Of a stretch of 64,000 bases of DNA, positions 8,787 to 18,718 are shown one piece after another. Position 1 is the stretch's first letter, and each line of letters opens with the position of its first letter. The stretch lies in the NCBI GenBank assembly GCA_046582115.1, contig JAYGFA010000050.1, forward strand, positions 20,114 to 84,113, in the 5' to 3' direction. The DNA comes from UBA11889 sp046582115. Lineage in GTDB: Bacteria; Pseudomonadota; Gammaproteobacteria; Pseudomonadales; Azotimanducaceae. The notes beneath the pieces are model-generated. The model made no database searches and had not been told where the DNA came from. It saw only the letters and a program-made list of their open reading frames with translations. Position numbers and translations under genes: made by a program.

Positions 8787-11134
8787 ATGACTAGCGAAAC
8801 AGGTATTGGTGCGTCGGTAAAGCGCAAAGAAGATGCACGATTCATCACGGGGGCGGGCCATTACACCGACGACATCAACCAGCCGGGACAGCTGTACGCG
8901 GTATTTGTCCGGTCGATGTATCCCCGTGCCGAAATCCGTTCGATCGATGTGAGTTCTGCGGTAGCAACGGAGGACGTCGTGGCGGCTTACACGGGCGCTG
9001 ATTTAGCCGCTGACGAGATTGGGGATTTGCCATGCGGATGGATGGTCAAGTCCAAGGACGGTTCCGACATGATCCAACCACCGCATCCGCCGATTGCGGT
9101 TTCCGTCGTTAACTACGTTGGAGAGCCCTACGCGATGGTTGTTGCGGAAACGCTGCAAGCGGCGCGAGACGGGGCCGAAGCCGTTAACACCGATTTCAAC
9201 GAACTCGCGCCCGTGGTTGATCTTGCGTCGGCACATGGCGCTGACCAGATTCACGAGGCCGCGCCCGGTAACCAATGCTACGACTGGGAACTCGGCGATC
9301 GCGAGGCGACCGACGCTGCCTTTGCTTCTGCCGACCATGTGACATCACTCGATATCGTCAACAACCGCCTAATTCCGAATGCCATGGAACCACGTGCCGC
9401 AGTGGGCATGTACGAGCCGGCTTCAGGGAATTACACGCTATACACAACGTCGCAAAACCCCCATCTGGCGCGGCTAGTTCTCGCCGCATTCGTTAACGTT
9501 GCGACCGAGTCGAAATTGCGTGTCGTCTCGCCTGATGTGGGCGGTGGTTTCGGATCCAAGATCTTCGTCTACCCAGAAGAGACGGCAGTGATATGGGCAG
9601 CCGGAAAATTGGGTCGTGCGATCAAGTGGCGAGCCGATCGTTCCGAGTCGTTCCTCGCGGATGCGCACGGCAGAGACCATCTCACGAGGGCTGAACTCGC
9701 ATTGAAGGCGGACGGTACGTTTGTGGGGTTGCGTGTCAAGACGGTTGCCAATATGGGCGCCTATCTGTCGCTCTTTGCCTCGAGCGTCCCCACCTACCTC
9801 TACGGTACGCTTCTGGCTGGGCAATATCGAACGCCGGCAATTTACGTCGAAGTCCAGTCAGTATTTACCAACACCGCGCCGGTGGACGCGTATCGAGGGG
9901 CGGGCAGGCCCGAGGCGACCTACGTCGTCGAGCGCCTGGTCGAAACGGCGGCTCGCGAACTTGGAAAAGATCCAGCGGACGTTCGGCGGCTTAACTTTAT
10001 CCGGCCGGAAGATTTTCCCTATGAAACTCCGGTCGCACTGACATACGACACCGGGGACTACGACGCGAGCCTGACGAAAGCGTTAGAACTCGTTGGATAT
10101 GACGGTTTTTCCGATCGGAAAGCGTCGTCGGAAGCGAACGGCAAAAAACGGGGTATCGGATTTCTTGTTACATCGAAGCATGCGGATTGGCGCCATCACA
10201 GGTAGCCCTTTCACTGGGTGCAGGGATCGGTCTATTTGAATCCGCTGAAGTACGCGTTGACGTCACGGGGTCGGTGAGTGTCATGACGGGCTCTCACAGC
10301 CACGGCCAGGGACATGAAACAACGTTCGCGCAGATAGTTTCGGACAAGCTTGGAATTCCGTTCGAAAATGTGGACGTCGTCCATGGTGACACCGGACGCT
10401 CTGATTATGGGCTGGGCACCTACGGTTCTCGTTCCCTTGTGGTGGGCGGATCTGCGATCGTGAAAGCGACAGACAAAGTCATTGCCAAGAGCCGGAAAAT
10501 CGCCGCGCACATGCTTGAAAGTACTGAGGAAAACGTTGATTTTGAGGAAGGCACGTTTTCGGTCACGGATTCAAATCGGTCGATCACGTTTCCAGAAGTC
10601 GCTTTCGCCGCATACGTGCCTGGTAATTACCCGTTGGATGAACTCGAACCCGGATTGTCCGAAAAAGCGTTCTATGATCCGGAGAATTTTACCTATCCTG
10701 CGGGCGCTCATATCTGCGAACTCGAAGTGGACCCCGAGACTGGGACGGTGGAAATCGTCAACTTTGTTGCGGTAGATGATTTTGGTGAGATTATTAATCC
10801 GATGATCGTCGCTGGTCAGGTCCATGGGGGACTCGCTCAAGGGATCGGCCAGGCCTTGCTTGAACACGGTATTTACGATGAGTCGGGACAGTTGGTGACG
10901 GGCTCGTACATGGACTATACGATGCCCAGAGCTGATGACATGCCCAATTTTGTAGTCGATACCACCGTGACTCCGTGTACGCACAATCCGTTGGGAGCCA
11001 AAGGCTGCGGTGAAGCCGGAGCCATAGGTTCGACCGCGGCAGTAATGAATGCGTTGACCGATGCGCTCGGGGTTGTTGATGTGCCAATGCCGGCATCGCC
11101 CGAAACCGTGTGGCGCGCGATGCGAGGAGAATAG
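8787..11134 (+). pseudogene. coxL: Form II CO dehydrogenase-like molybdenum subunit CoxL, broken by a one-base frameshift
   Basis: Two overlapping frames (8787-10205 and from 10187 to 11134) together make one ~782-residue protein of normal length. The first frame reads RGIGF then nonsense; one base is missing at about 10161-10168 (TTTCTTG), after which CYIEACGLAPSQVALSLGAG continues correctly in the other frame. The molybdopterin site motif is AYRGAGRPEA (form II; form I has AYRCSFR), and the C-terminus keeps the catalytic-Glu block GAKGCGEAG. Either a real loss of function or an assembly indel; everything else about the gene is intact. True substrate of form II enzymes is uncertain. Confidence 0.9.
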
Positions 11135-11136
11135 AC

Positions 11137-11916
11137 ATGTATCGTTTTAACTATCACAAACCCGATAATATGGATGCGGCCCAGCAGATGATGGCCGACG
11201 CTGAAGACGGGGTGTATCTCTCAGGTGGGATGACGCTGATTCCGACGTTGAAACTACGTCTTGCGTCACCAACGGACGTCATCGACCTCGCTGGGCTGGC
11301 TCTTTCAGGCATCGACCTCGCTGACGATAGTTTGACGATTGGGGCGCTAACTCTGCATGCCGAGGTTGCGGCTGGAAACCAAATTCCGTCTTTGTCGAAT
11401 CTGGCATCAGCAATTGGTGACGCGCAAGTACGTAATCGCGGCACACTTGGTGGATCAATCGCAAACAGCGATCCAGGAGCCGATTACCCCGCGGCGGTTA
11501 TTGCACTGGGCGCGACGATCAATACCACTGCCGGGGCGATCGATGCCGATGATTTCTTCCAGAGTCTCTTTGAAACCGCGCTCGAACCCGGTGCAATCGT
11601 AACGAGCCTTGCGTTTCCGCTGCCCGGGCGTGCGGCGTACGAAAAGTTTCCAAACCCAGCGTCCCGGTACGCAGTGGTGGGTGTGATGGTTGCTGAAACG
11701 AATGGCGACGTTCGGGTGGGGGTGACGGGTGCCGGACCATGTGCCTACCGACAGCATAATTTTGAACAAGCGTTGTCAGACAATTTCTCCGTCTCGGCGC
11801 TGGACGGATTGGAGGTCGATTACGCTGAATTCAACAGCGATATTCACGCGTCCGCAGAATATCGGGGACACCTTGTCGGGGTCATGGCTCGACGGGCTGT
11901 CGCGCAAATCATCTAA
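11137..11916 (+). CDS. coxM: CO dehydrogenase-type FAD-binding medium subunit
   Basis: 259 aa, ATG at 11137 two bases after the coxL stop and six bases after GAGGAGA. The FAD motifs are a variant SGGMTLIPTLKLR near residue 30 (AGGxSL in most members) and RGTLGGSIANSDPGADYPA near residue 105. It takes electrons from CoxS and reduces the downstream acceptor. It is a little shorter than typical (~280 aa) but no motif is missing. Confidence 0.92.
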   Translation: MYRFNYHKPDNMDAAQQMMADAEDGVYLSGGMTLIPTLKLRLASPTDVIDLAGLALSGIDLADDSLTIGALTLHAEVAAGNQIPSLSNLASAIGDAQVRNRGTLGGSIANSDPGADYPAAVIALGATINTTAGAIDADDFFQSLFETALEPGAIVTSLAFPLPGRAAYEKFPNPASRYAVVGVMVAETNGDVRVGVTGAGPCAYRQHNFEQALSDNFSVSALDGLEVDYAEFNSDIHASAEYRGHLVGVMARRAVAQII

Positions 11917-11965
11917 GCACGGGTGCTTCTGTCTGAGTGATCGAAATAATTCGGTATAGCCCACG

Positions 11966-12997
11966 GTGAGAGAGACCCGCGCGTATCGCTGTCACGCCAT
12001 CAGCGAGGATATTGGCAGCATTACGCTTGACACGGTATCGGTCGCAGATCCTGGCCCAGGCGAAGTGCAGATCAATGTGAAGGCCTGCTCGGTCAACTTC
12101 CCGGATCTACTGATGATTCAAGGGAAATACCAGTTTAAACCGCCTCTGCCTTTTGCTCCGGGAGGTGAAGCGTCGGGCGACGTTTTTGCGGTCGGCCCGG
12201 CGGTATCCAATGTAAAAGAGGGCGATCGCGTTGTTTTTGGGTCTCGTCACGGTTGCTTTGCGGAGACATTGAACGTGTCCGCAGATGCGATCAATCCGAT
12301 ACCGGGGTCCATGACGTATGCCAAGGCAGCGTCCTTCGGTACCGCATATCAGACGGCGTACGTCGCGCTGACGCATCGTGGAAATTTGCAGCCGGGCGAA
12401 TGGCTCATGGTGCATGGTGCGAGCGGTGGCGTCGGGATGGCGGCCGTTGATATGGGGAAACATCTGGGTGCACGGGTTATTGGCACGGGTGGTACCGATG
12501 CCAAGCTGGCAGTCGTTAAGAGTCGTGGTGCGGATGAGGTTATCAACTACACTCAAGCGGATGGCTCACTTGGCGGTTTTCGAGATCGGGTGAAGTCGAT
12601 TACGGGAACGGGTGGCGCCGACGTGATTTACGATCCAGTGGGAGGCGATGTCTTCGACGAGTCTATGCGCTGTGTGAATTGGGGTGGCCGTATTCTAACC
12701 ATCGGGTTTACCAGCGGCCGGTGGCCCGAAGCCGCCGTCAATTTGATCCTAATAAAACAAATTGCCGTCATTGGCGTCCGCGCGGGAGAGGTGGGTCGGC
12801 GAGATCCCGAGTTGGGTCGCAAATTCCACAGTGAACTCTACCAGTTGGCCAATGACGGCGACATCGATCCATACGTGTGCGCTGGATTTCCTCTTGAGCG
12901 TGCGGTGGATGCGATGCGTATGCTCGAAAATCGGAAGGTTGTTGGCAAGTGTGTTGTTACGATGAATGGATACCATCTCGAAACGCCTGGCGCCTAA
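11966..12997 (+). CDS. NADPH:quinone oxidoreductase family (MDR) protein
   Basis: 343 aa, GTG start, weak ribosome site, 49 bp after coxM. It is a zinc-free medium-chain reductase: GroES-like N-terminal half (FPDLLMIQGKYQFKPPLPFAPG) and a Rossmann half with GASGGVGMAAVDMGK. Such enzymes reduce quinones or enones with NADPH. Position suggests co-transcription with the cox genes, although no functional link is proven. Its stop overlaps by 3 bases the stop of the convergent SDR gene. Confidence 0.85.
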   Translation: MRETRAYRCHAISEDIGSITLDTVSVADPGPGEVQINVKACSVNFPDLLMIQGKYQFKPPLPFAPGGEASGDVFAVGPAVSNVKEGDRVVFGSRHGCFAETLNVSADAINPIPGSMTYAKAASFGTAYQTAYVALTHRGNLQPGEWLMVHGASGGVGMAAVDMGKHLGARVIGTGGTDAKLAVVKSRGADEVINYTQADGSLGGFRDRVKSITGTGGADVIYDPVGGDVFDESMRCVNWGGRILTIGFTSGRWPEAAVNLILIKQIAVIGVRAGEVGRRDPELGRKFHSELYQLANDGDIDPYVCAGFPLERAVDAMRMLENRKVVGKCVVTMNGYHLETPGA

Positions 12998-13773
12998 TCA
13001 TCCGCGAGGTAGCGATCCTGTAGCCGTCTCATGCCGTGCAGCCATCGGTCAGGGTCCTCGGCCTTGCGTTGCATATAGTCGGCGACCATTGGATGCGGGA
13101 GCACAAAAAAACGTTCTTCCCGAATAGCCTCGAGGCAGTCGCGGGCAACGCTGTCGGCTTCGAGCAATCCATCGACGCTGGCGACCGATAATCCCGTTTC
13201 GGAAGCGTCTGGGGTCATCCCTGTGCGGACCGCTTGGGGGCAAAGCACCGTGACTTTTATGCCATCGCGGCCGTGGGTAATGGCTAACCATTCGGCCAGT
13301 GCCACCGCAGCATGCTTGGTCACTGTGTAGGTCACCGAACCGATTTGCGTGAGTAAACCTGCTGCCGAGGCCGTCGAAAATAAATAGCCGCCTCCTCGTT
13401 CTCGCATAAGCGGCACCAGGTGTCTGGCAGCCCAAATGTGGGCCATGGTGTTGACGCGCCAAATTCTGTCCCAAACTTCGTCCGGCTCATCGATCCCTCG
13501 GCCGTCGGCAATTCCCGCATTGGAACAAAAGAGATCTATCGGACCGACGGCGTCTTCAGTTTGGTGAATTAAACTAACAATGTCGCTCTCACGGCCAACA
13601 TCGACTTGATGGCTCGTATGTCCAATTTCCTCGGCGACGACGTCGGCCCCCCGCGGGTTAAGGTCGGCGACAACGACGTGCCGTGCCCCCTCGGCCGCGA
13701 ACAATCGACATAGCTCGCGCCCGATTCCACTCGCTCCACCAGTAACGACGACGACTTTATCCTGAATTTCCAA
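12994..13773 (-). CDS. SDR family NAD(P)-dependent oxidoreductase
   Basis: 259 aa classical short-chain dehydrogenase: cofactor motif TGGASGIG at residues 11-18, SNAGIADG (NAG motif), catalytic Ser in STASAAG, and YTVTKHA for Tyr-x-x-x-Lys. An Asp (VADLNP) after strand 2 favours NAD over NADP. Substrate unknown. Convergent with the quinone reductase gene. Confidence 0.88.
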   Translation of the reverse strand: MEIQDKVVVVTGGASGIGRELCRLFAAEGARHVVVADLNPRGADVVAEEIGHTSHQVDVGRESDIVSLIHQTEDAVGPIDLFCSNAGIADGRGIDEPDEVWDRIWRVNTMAHIWAARHLVPLMRERGGGYLFSTASAAGLLTQIGSVTYTVTKHAAVALAEWLAITHGRDGIKVTVLCPQAVRTGMTPDASETGLSVASVDGLLEADSVARDCLEAIREERFFVLPHPMVADYMQRKAEDPDRWLHGMRRLQDRYLADD

Positions 13774-13892
13774 CCGCTATCCCCCGATGCAGACGATTCA
13801 CGTTAGACGGTTTGTTCGGCTTATTCCACCCGATTCAAGACGACGACGTTGTCTGGATAGGGCCATCCGTTATGCCATAATCGATCGGCTTT

Positions 13893-13967
13893 GCGGGCGT
13901 CGTATAACGGCTATTACCTCAGCTTCCCAAGCTGGAGACGTGGGTTCGACTCCCATCGCCCGCTCCA
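13893..13967 (+). tRNA. tRNA-Gly (anticodon CCC)
   Basis: 75 nt including an encoded CCA. The acceptor stem is GCGGGCG/CGCCCGC (7 perfect pairs), T is the discriminator, and the anticodon arm is TCAGC-TTCCCAA-GCTGG with CCC at the anticodon. The T arm is GTGGG-TTCGACT-CCCAT. A TATAAT-like hexamer CATAAT lies at 13875-13880, about 13 bases upstream; no clear -35. Confidence 0.95.
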
Positions 13968-13986
13968 TGAACGCTGGAGCGGTTTT
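13960..13986 (+). terminator. Rho-independent terminator sharing the tRNA 3' end
   Basis: The stem CCGCTCCA (13960-13967) pairs with TGGAGCGG (13975-13982) around a 7-base loop and is followed by TTTT. The left arm is the last eight bases of the tRNA, including CCA, so termination hairpin and mature tRNA fold compete for the same bases. Confidence 0.75.
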
Positions 13987-14097
13987 CCTTCTGTATGTAT
14001 TACGGTCGTGGCCGAGCGTTTGGTTGGGGACTTGAGACGGATACGTCTTTATCCAGCCGAAAGCTTATTTGGGGTAAAACGCGTTGGGTGACTTGGT

Positions 14098-15351
14098 TTG
14101 GGATACGGTGAAAAAAATTCGCCGAGGGGAAAAGAGATCCTAAAAATTGGGAATGACGCCTGGTGGATGGTCGGGGGGATGTTTTTGATTCTCACGCTTT
14201 CTTCTGGATTCGGTTTCTACAACATGTCTGTGTACATGAACGCGCTTGCTGCCAAACCGGAATTTGCCGTCGCCGATGTTTCTGCAGCGACCGCGCTCAT
14301 GTTTTTGGTTTCTGGGATCACGGGTCTCGGCGTTGCTCCACTGATCGAACGTTACGATATCCGATGGGTTATGACCGGGGGTGCCGCAGTCGGTGGGTCT
14401 GCCTTGGCGTTAATGGGCGCAGCAACGGATACCTGGCAAGTATGGGCACTTTACGCTTTATTTGGTCTGGGTAATGCCGCGGTTTCCTTGATTCCAGGCA
14501 CCACAATCGTGACCCGATGGTTTCCAGGACCGGAACGATCCATTGCATTGGCGGTTGTTTCAACGGGTTTGTCGACAGGTGGCGTGGTATTGACGCCACT
14601 ATCGGCGGTCGCGATTCGAAACGTCGGCGTTGAGCTGGCTATGCCATGGTTCGGGTTAATTTTCTTTGTCGGAATCTCGGTGGTCGCCCTTGCCTTAGTA
14701 CGAGCGTGGCCCGAAGGAACGAAAAGGGGTGGCAATACTGGCGCGGCGCGGCCCTGGTTGGACTGGCATGCTGTTCGTTCGCGCTTTTTCGTTGGTTCGG
14801 GGATCGCCTACATCCTCATCATGGGCGCACAGGTGGGGGCGATCGCGCATCTCATCAATCATTTGGAGAAGGTCACCGGTTTTGCGACAGCGACAGCGTC
14901 CGTCTCCGTGCTCGCGGTGACGAGCATCGTGGGTAGACTTTTCGGCGGATGGATCGTAACAAGGTTTCCGATACGGCTGTTCGTAATACTGAATATTATT
15001 GGGCAATGGATGGGATTGACCTTGCTTGCGTTTGCTAACGATGAGTTATCGGCATTAGGCGGCACAGTACTTTTTGGGTTTACGGTGGGGAATTTGCTGA
15101 TGCTGCAACCGTTGTTGCTTGTGAAGGTGTATGGAGTTTTTCGGTATCCTAGGGTCTATTCGGCTGCTTATGCCATGGTGACCCTCGGTGTTGCCGGAGG
15201 ACCTTTGGCAATGGGACTGTTGTATCAATCGTTTTCCTACACAATATCGTTTGGTGTTGCTGGAGTCTGCTCAATCGTTGCCCTCTTCATTTTTTATAGT
15301 GCGGGCCCGGTAGTGGATGCGGAGCTTGAAAGCGAGGAGCTGAACCCGTGA
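14098..15351 (+). CDS. MFS transporter, OFA/monocarboxylate-like
   Basis: 417 aa with about twelve hydrophobic segments, spaced as two six-helix halves. Family blocks include the N-terminal WWMVGGMFLILTLSSGFGFYN and GIAYILIMGAQVGAIAHLINH at the start of the second half. OFA-type carriers move oxalate, formate and other monocarboxylates; the substrate here is unknown. The start is uncertain: the TTG at 14098 opens the frame, and no ATG with a good ribosome site precedes the first helix. Its stop is inside the start of the following protease gene (GTGA overlap). Confidence 0.8.
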   Translation: MGYGEKNSPRGKEILKIGNDAWWMVGGMFLILTLSSGFGFYNMSVYMNALAAKPEFAVADVSAATALMFLVSGITGLGVAPLIERYDIRWVMTGGAAVGGSALALMGAATDTWQVWALYALFGLGNAAVSLIPGTTIVTRWFPGPERSIALAVVSTGLSTGGVVLTPLSAVAIRNVGVELAMPWFGLIFFVGISVVALALVRAWPEGTKRGGNTGAARPWLDWHAVRSRFFVGSGIAYILIMGAQVGAIAHLINHLEKVTGFATATASVSVLAVTSIVGRLFGGWIVTRFPIRLFVILNIIGQWMGLTLLAFANDELSALGGTVLFGFTVGNLLMLQPLLLVKVYGVFRYPRVYSAAYAMVTLGVAGGPLAMGLLYQSFSYTISFGVAGVCSIVALFIFYSAGPVVDAELESEELNP

Positions 15352-16721
15352 AGTCGCGAGTCGTACTTATCGTTTGCTTTTGCGTTGCGGTCTTTGGCCT
15401 CTGCGCGACTCCCCAGCACGCCGCTCTGCCTAGGGCGTTAAGCGGCGGCGAGCCGATGCCTTCGCTGATGCCTTCGCTCGCACCGATGATTGAAGCAAGC
15501 ACCCCGGGGGTCGTGAACATCGCCACGTACGCGTCGGTGTCAGTAACTAACCCGCTTCTTCAGGACCCGTTTTTCCGTCGCTTTTTCAATGTGCCGGAAC
15601 GTCGTTCTCGGCGGTTACAAAGTGCGGGCTCCGGCGTCATCGTCGATGCGGAAGGCGGTTACATTGTCACCAATAGCCACGTCGTTGATCGGGCTGACGA
15701 AATCAACGTTACGCTGGCTGATGGCAGGACGCTTCCAGCGAAGCTCATCGGTAGCGACCCCCAGGTCGACCTCGCCGTCTTGGGGGTCAAGAGCGACGGA
15801 CTTACGGCGCTTCCCTTCGCTGATTCGAGTGCGTTGAGAGTGGGAGATTTTGTGGTTGCGATAGGTAATCCGTTTGGACTTGAGCAAACCGTCACTTCGG
15901 GGATCATCAGCGCCCTTGGGCGAAGTGGTCTCGGCATTGAAGGGTACGAAGACTTTATTCAGACGGATGCCTCCATTAATCCGGGCAATTCAGGCGGCGC
16001 ACTGGTGGATCTCAATGGCGCCGTGGTAGGGATCAATACGGCGATCATCGCGCCGGGCGGGGGTAACGTCGGCATTGGGTTTGCAATACCGAGCAATATC
16101 GTCACCGTGATCATGCGCGAACTGATTGATCATGGGGAGGTTCGACGAGGTCGGATCGGTTTAAACGTAGCGACCCTAAATCCTGATCTTGCCGCAGCTT
16201 TTGGGACTGGACGCATCGGAGGGGTGGTCGTTATGGACGTCGAACCCGGCAGCGTGGCGGATAGCGCCGGTCTTCGAACGGGCGACGTTATTACCCATCT
16301 AGCTAACCGGGCCGTGCGAAAAGTCGGCGATTACAGCAGCCAGGCAGCCGTAACCATGATTGGTGATGTGTTGGAAGTCGATGTCGTTCGAGACAATGAA
16401 ACCCGTCGTTATAGAGTTGTGATGAAGGATGATGTTGTCGCGCGGGTGGACGGCGATCGTCTGGATGACCGCTTGGACGGTGCCGTGTTTAACGACTTCC
16501 GTGATGAATCTGACCCGAAGAGCGGCGGCGTATTGGTCAGCGAAGTGGACGTCAATGGATCGGCATATAGGTATGGACTTGAGGATGGTGATGTCATTGT
16601 TGCAGCGAATCGGCGGCGCATTCGCGATGTCGGTGATCTGTGGCGCGCATTCAAAGCAGACTCCGTGTTACGACTTCGTATCTATCGTTCGGGTCAGTAC
16701 GGGGTACTGTCGATTCGATAG
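15348..16721 (+). CDS. DegQ/HtrA-type periplasmic serine endoprotease
   Basis: 457 aa, GTG start overlapping the MFS stop. A signal peptide (RVVLIVCFCVAVFGLCATPQHA, residues 4-25) leads to a trypsin-like domain with the triad His111 (TNSHVVD), Asp141 (VDLAVLG) and Ser215 (NPGNSGGAL), followed by two PDZ domains (about 255-350 and 385-457). This is the Do-family architecture used for periplasmic protein quality control. The unusual point is its coupling to an MFS gene rather than to an algU/mucA-type regulon. Confidence 0.9.
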   Translation: MKSRVVLIVCFCVAVFGLCATPQHAALPRALSGGEPMPSLMPSLAPMIEASTPGVVNIATYASVSVTNPLLQDPFFRRFFNVPERRSRRLQSAGSGVIVDAEGGYIVTNSHVVDRADEINVTLADGRTLPAKLIGSDPQVDLAVLGVKSDGLTALPFADSSALRVGDFVVAIGNPFGLEQTVTSGIISALGRSGLGIEGYEDFIQTDASINPGNSGGALVDLNGAVVGINTAIIAPGGGNVGIGFAIPSNIVTVIMRELIDHGEVRRGRIGLNVATLNPDLAAAFGTGRIGGVVVMDVEPGSVADSAGLRTGDVITHLANRAVRKVGDYSSQAAVTMIGDVLEVDVVRDNETRRYRVVMKDDVVARVDGDRLDDRLDGAVFNDFRDESDPKSGGVLVSEVDVNGSAYRYGLEDGDVIVAANRRRIRDVGDLWRAFKADSVLRLRIYRSGQYGVLSIR

Positions 16722-16745
16722 ATCGGGATGTCGGGGAGTTCGGGG

Positions 16746-17519
16746 ATGACAATGGATCGGCGTACAGCCCTCGTGACCGGCGCATCTGCGGGTATGGGTG
16801 CTGAGTTCGCACGGCAATTGGCGGGCAGGGGGCTCGATCTCTTATTGGTGGCGCGCAGGTCGGAACGACTCAGAGAGTTAGCCGATCGATTAGTGCGAGA
16901 TACTGGGGTACGGGCCGATGTGTTCGTTGCAGACCTCTCCGCGTCAGAGTCGCCCGCTAGGATTTTCGACTACGTACGTGACCGCGGACTGCATGTCGAC
17001 TTCCTCGTGAACAATGCGGGGTCAGCGGGTATCGATTTTCTTGAAGATCGCAGGTGGACAAAGCAAGCCGACTACCTCGAGTTGATGATGATATCGGTCG
17101 CGCAGATGTGCCATTTGTTTGTTCCGTCCATGTGTGAAAAGGGATACGGTCGAGTGATCAATGTGGCATCCGTTGCGGGTCGTATCGCACGCGCCAGCGA
17201 TCTCAATTACGGGCCGTCGAAAGCCTACGTTGTGGCCTTTTCCGAATCCCTAGACCTTAGCGTTCGTGCATCGGGGGTTCGGGTTTGTGCGTTGTGTCCC
17301 GGCTTTACGCACACCGACTTTCACGAGGTAGCGGGGATGATGGAGAGAAAAGAACGCATGCCAAAGTTTATCTGGTATGACGCAAGCGTCGTCGTTAAGG
17401 ACGGCCTTAAAGCCGTCGACCGCGGCAAGAGCGTCTATATCTCGGGCCGTCTTTATCGCTGGCTTGACCCACTACTCCAGTCGGTTTGGACTCGGCGCTT
17501 GATTAAGCGATTTATGTAA
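16746..17519 (+). CDS. SDR family oxidoreductase (DltE-like)
   Basis: 257 aa from ATG at 16746, which has GGGGAG eight bases upstream; an ATG at 16728 in frame would add six residues. Cofactor motif TGASAGMG, Arg pair in ARRSERLRELA (NADP preference), NNAGSAG, catalytic Ser in NVASVAG and YGPSKAY. C-terminal RRLIKRFM is basic. Belongs with SDRs annotated as DltE-like or as very-long-chain 3-ketoacyl reductase relatives; substrate unknown. Confidence 0.85.
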   Translation: MTMDRRTALVTGASAGMGAEFARQLAGRGLDLLLVARRSERLRELADRLVRDTGVRADVFVADLSASESPARIFDYVRDRGLHVDFLVNNAGSAGIDFLEDRRWTKQADYLELMMISVAQMCHLFVPSMCEKGYGRVINVASVAGRIARASDLNYGPSKAYVVAFSESLDLSVRASGVRVCALCPGFTHTDFHEVAGMMERKERMPKFIWYDASVVVKDGLKAVDRGKSVYISGRLYRWLDPLLQSVWTRRLIKRFM

Positions 17520-17534
17520 TTGGGTTTTGTATCC

Positions 17535-18617
17535 CTACTCGAACATAATGACGTTACGCGCGACTTCCCCCGTCTCTAACTGTGCAAAGGCTTCGTTGAC
17601 ATCCTCGAGCTTGATGTGGCTCGAAATCATGTCGTCGAGATGCAGTTTGCCGGCGAGGTAGAAGTCAACAAATCGGGGCATATCCACGCGGAACCGATTT
17701 GAACCCATGTTCGATCCTTGGAGTTTCTTCTCGCGCAGAAATTCGGGGCCGTGAATTTCCACCATCGTACCGACCGGAATCATTCCAATAACAGTGGCAC
17801 AGCCGCCCGCCTTAATCATCTTGAACGCCTGCTCTGTGGTTACTTTGAGACCGATGGCCTCAAAGGCATAGTGGACGCCGCCACCGGTCAATTCGCGAAC
17901 AGCCTCGACGGGGTCGTTATCGGCGGCATTGACCACATCGGTAGCGCCGAATTTTCGTGCGAGTTCGAGTTTACTAGCAAGGGTATCCACCGCGATGATC
18001 CGACCCGCGCCGGCAATTTCGGCACCGTTGATGCATGAGAGCCCGACCCCACCGCAGCCGATCACGGCAACTGTCGATCCCGGTTCAACTCTTGCCGTGT
18101 GAATTACAGCACCGACGCCCGTGGTGACGCCGCAGCCGATCAATGCAGCTCGATCGAGCGGCATATCTTCCCGGACTTTTGCAAGAGCGTGTTCGTGGAC
18201 CAGCATGTATTCCGCGAACGATGAAAGGTTTAGAAATTGAGCAATGGGCGTTCCTTCCTGGGCGAGCCGGGGGCTCTCGTCGCCTTTGCGCTGTAACTCG
18301 GGCTCCTGACAGAGGGACATATGTCCTGTTAGACAATATTCGCAGTGACCGCAGAACGCTGATAGGCAGGTGATGACGTGATCGCCCTTCTGAACATAAT
18401 TGACGTCGGACCCCACTGCCTCAACGACTCCGGCCGACTCGTGGCCCAAAATAACGGGCAGCGGGTAGGGATAGGAGCCGTTCTGAAAGTGTAGGTCCGA
18501 GTGACAAACGCCCGCGGCTACGGTACGCACCAGGACTTCCCGCGGACCCGGATCCGCCGTCTGCACCTCCTCGATCTCTAAAGGTTTGTTTACTTCCCGT
18601 AGAACCGCAGCTTTCAT
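17535..18617 (-). CDS. Zinc-dependent alcohol dehydrogenase (MDR, class III-like)
   Basis: 360 aa. Catalytic zinc ligands GVCHSD and GHESAGVV, and a structural-zinc cysteine lobe CGHCEYCLTGHMSLC, show a full zinc ADH. The nucleotide motif is GCGGVGLSCING, followed by AVD (NAD preference). It is similar in length to class III/NDMA-dependent type enzymes. It converges with the SDR gene upstream; no aldehyde dehydrogenase is adjacent. Confidence 0.9.
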   Translation of the reverse strand: MKAAVLREVNKPLEIEEVQTADPGPREVLVRTVAAGVCHSDLHFQNGSYPYPLPVILGHESAGVVEAVGSDVNYVQKGDHVITCLSAFCGHCEYCLTGHMSLCQEPELQRKGDESPRLAQEGTPIAQFLNLSSFAEYMLVHEHALAKVREDMPLDRAALIGCGVTTGVGAVIHTARVEPGSTVAVIGCGGVGLSCINGAEIAGAGRIIAVDTLASKLELARKFGATDVVNAADNDPVEAVRELTGGGVHYAFEAIGLKVTTEQAFKMIKAGGCATVIGMIPVGTMVEIHGPEFLREKKLQGSNMGSNRFRVDMPRFVDFYLAGKLHLDDMISSHIKLEDVNEAFAQLETGEVARNVIMFE

Positions 18618-18718
18618 CTCTTGAGCCCCCTTTTAGCTTTCACCCAGGCGGTCGAGTGTGCCAAACGAATTGGGCGAATACTACCGGTTGACGAAGGCTT
18701 GCGCGGGCGTGCAGAGAA

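Noticed and set aside
8787..11134. coxL as two separate genes
   Set aside because: Neither half is a known stand-alone subunit; motifs and lengths join only if a single base is restored.
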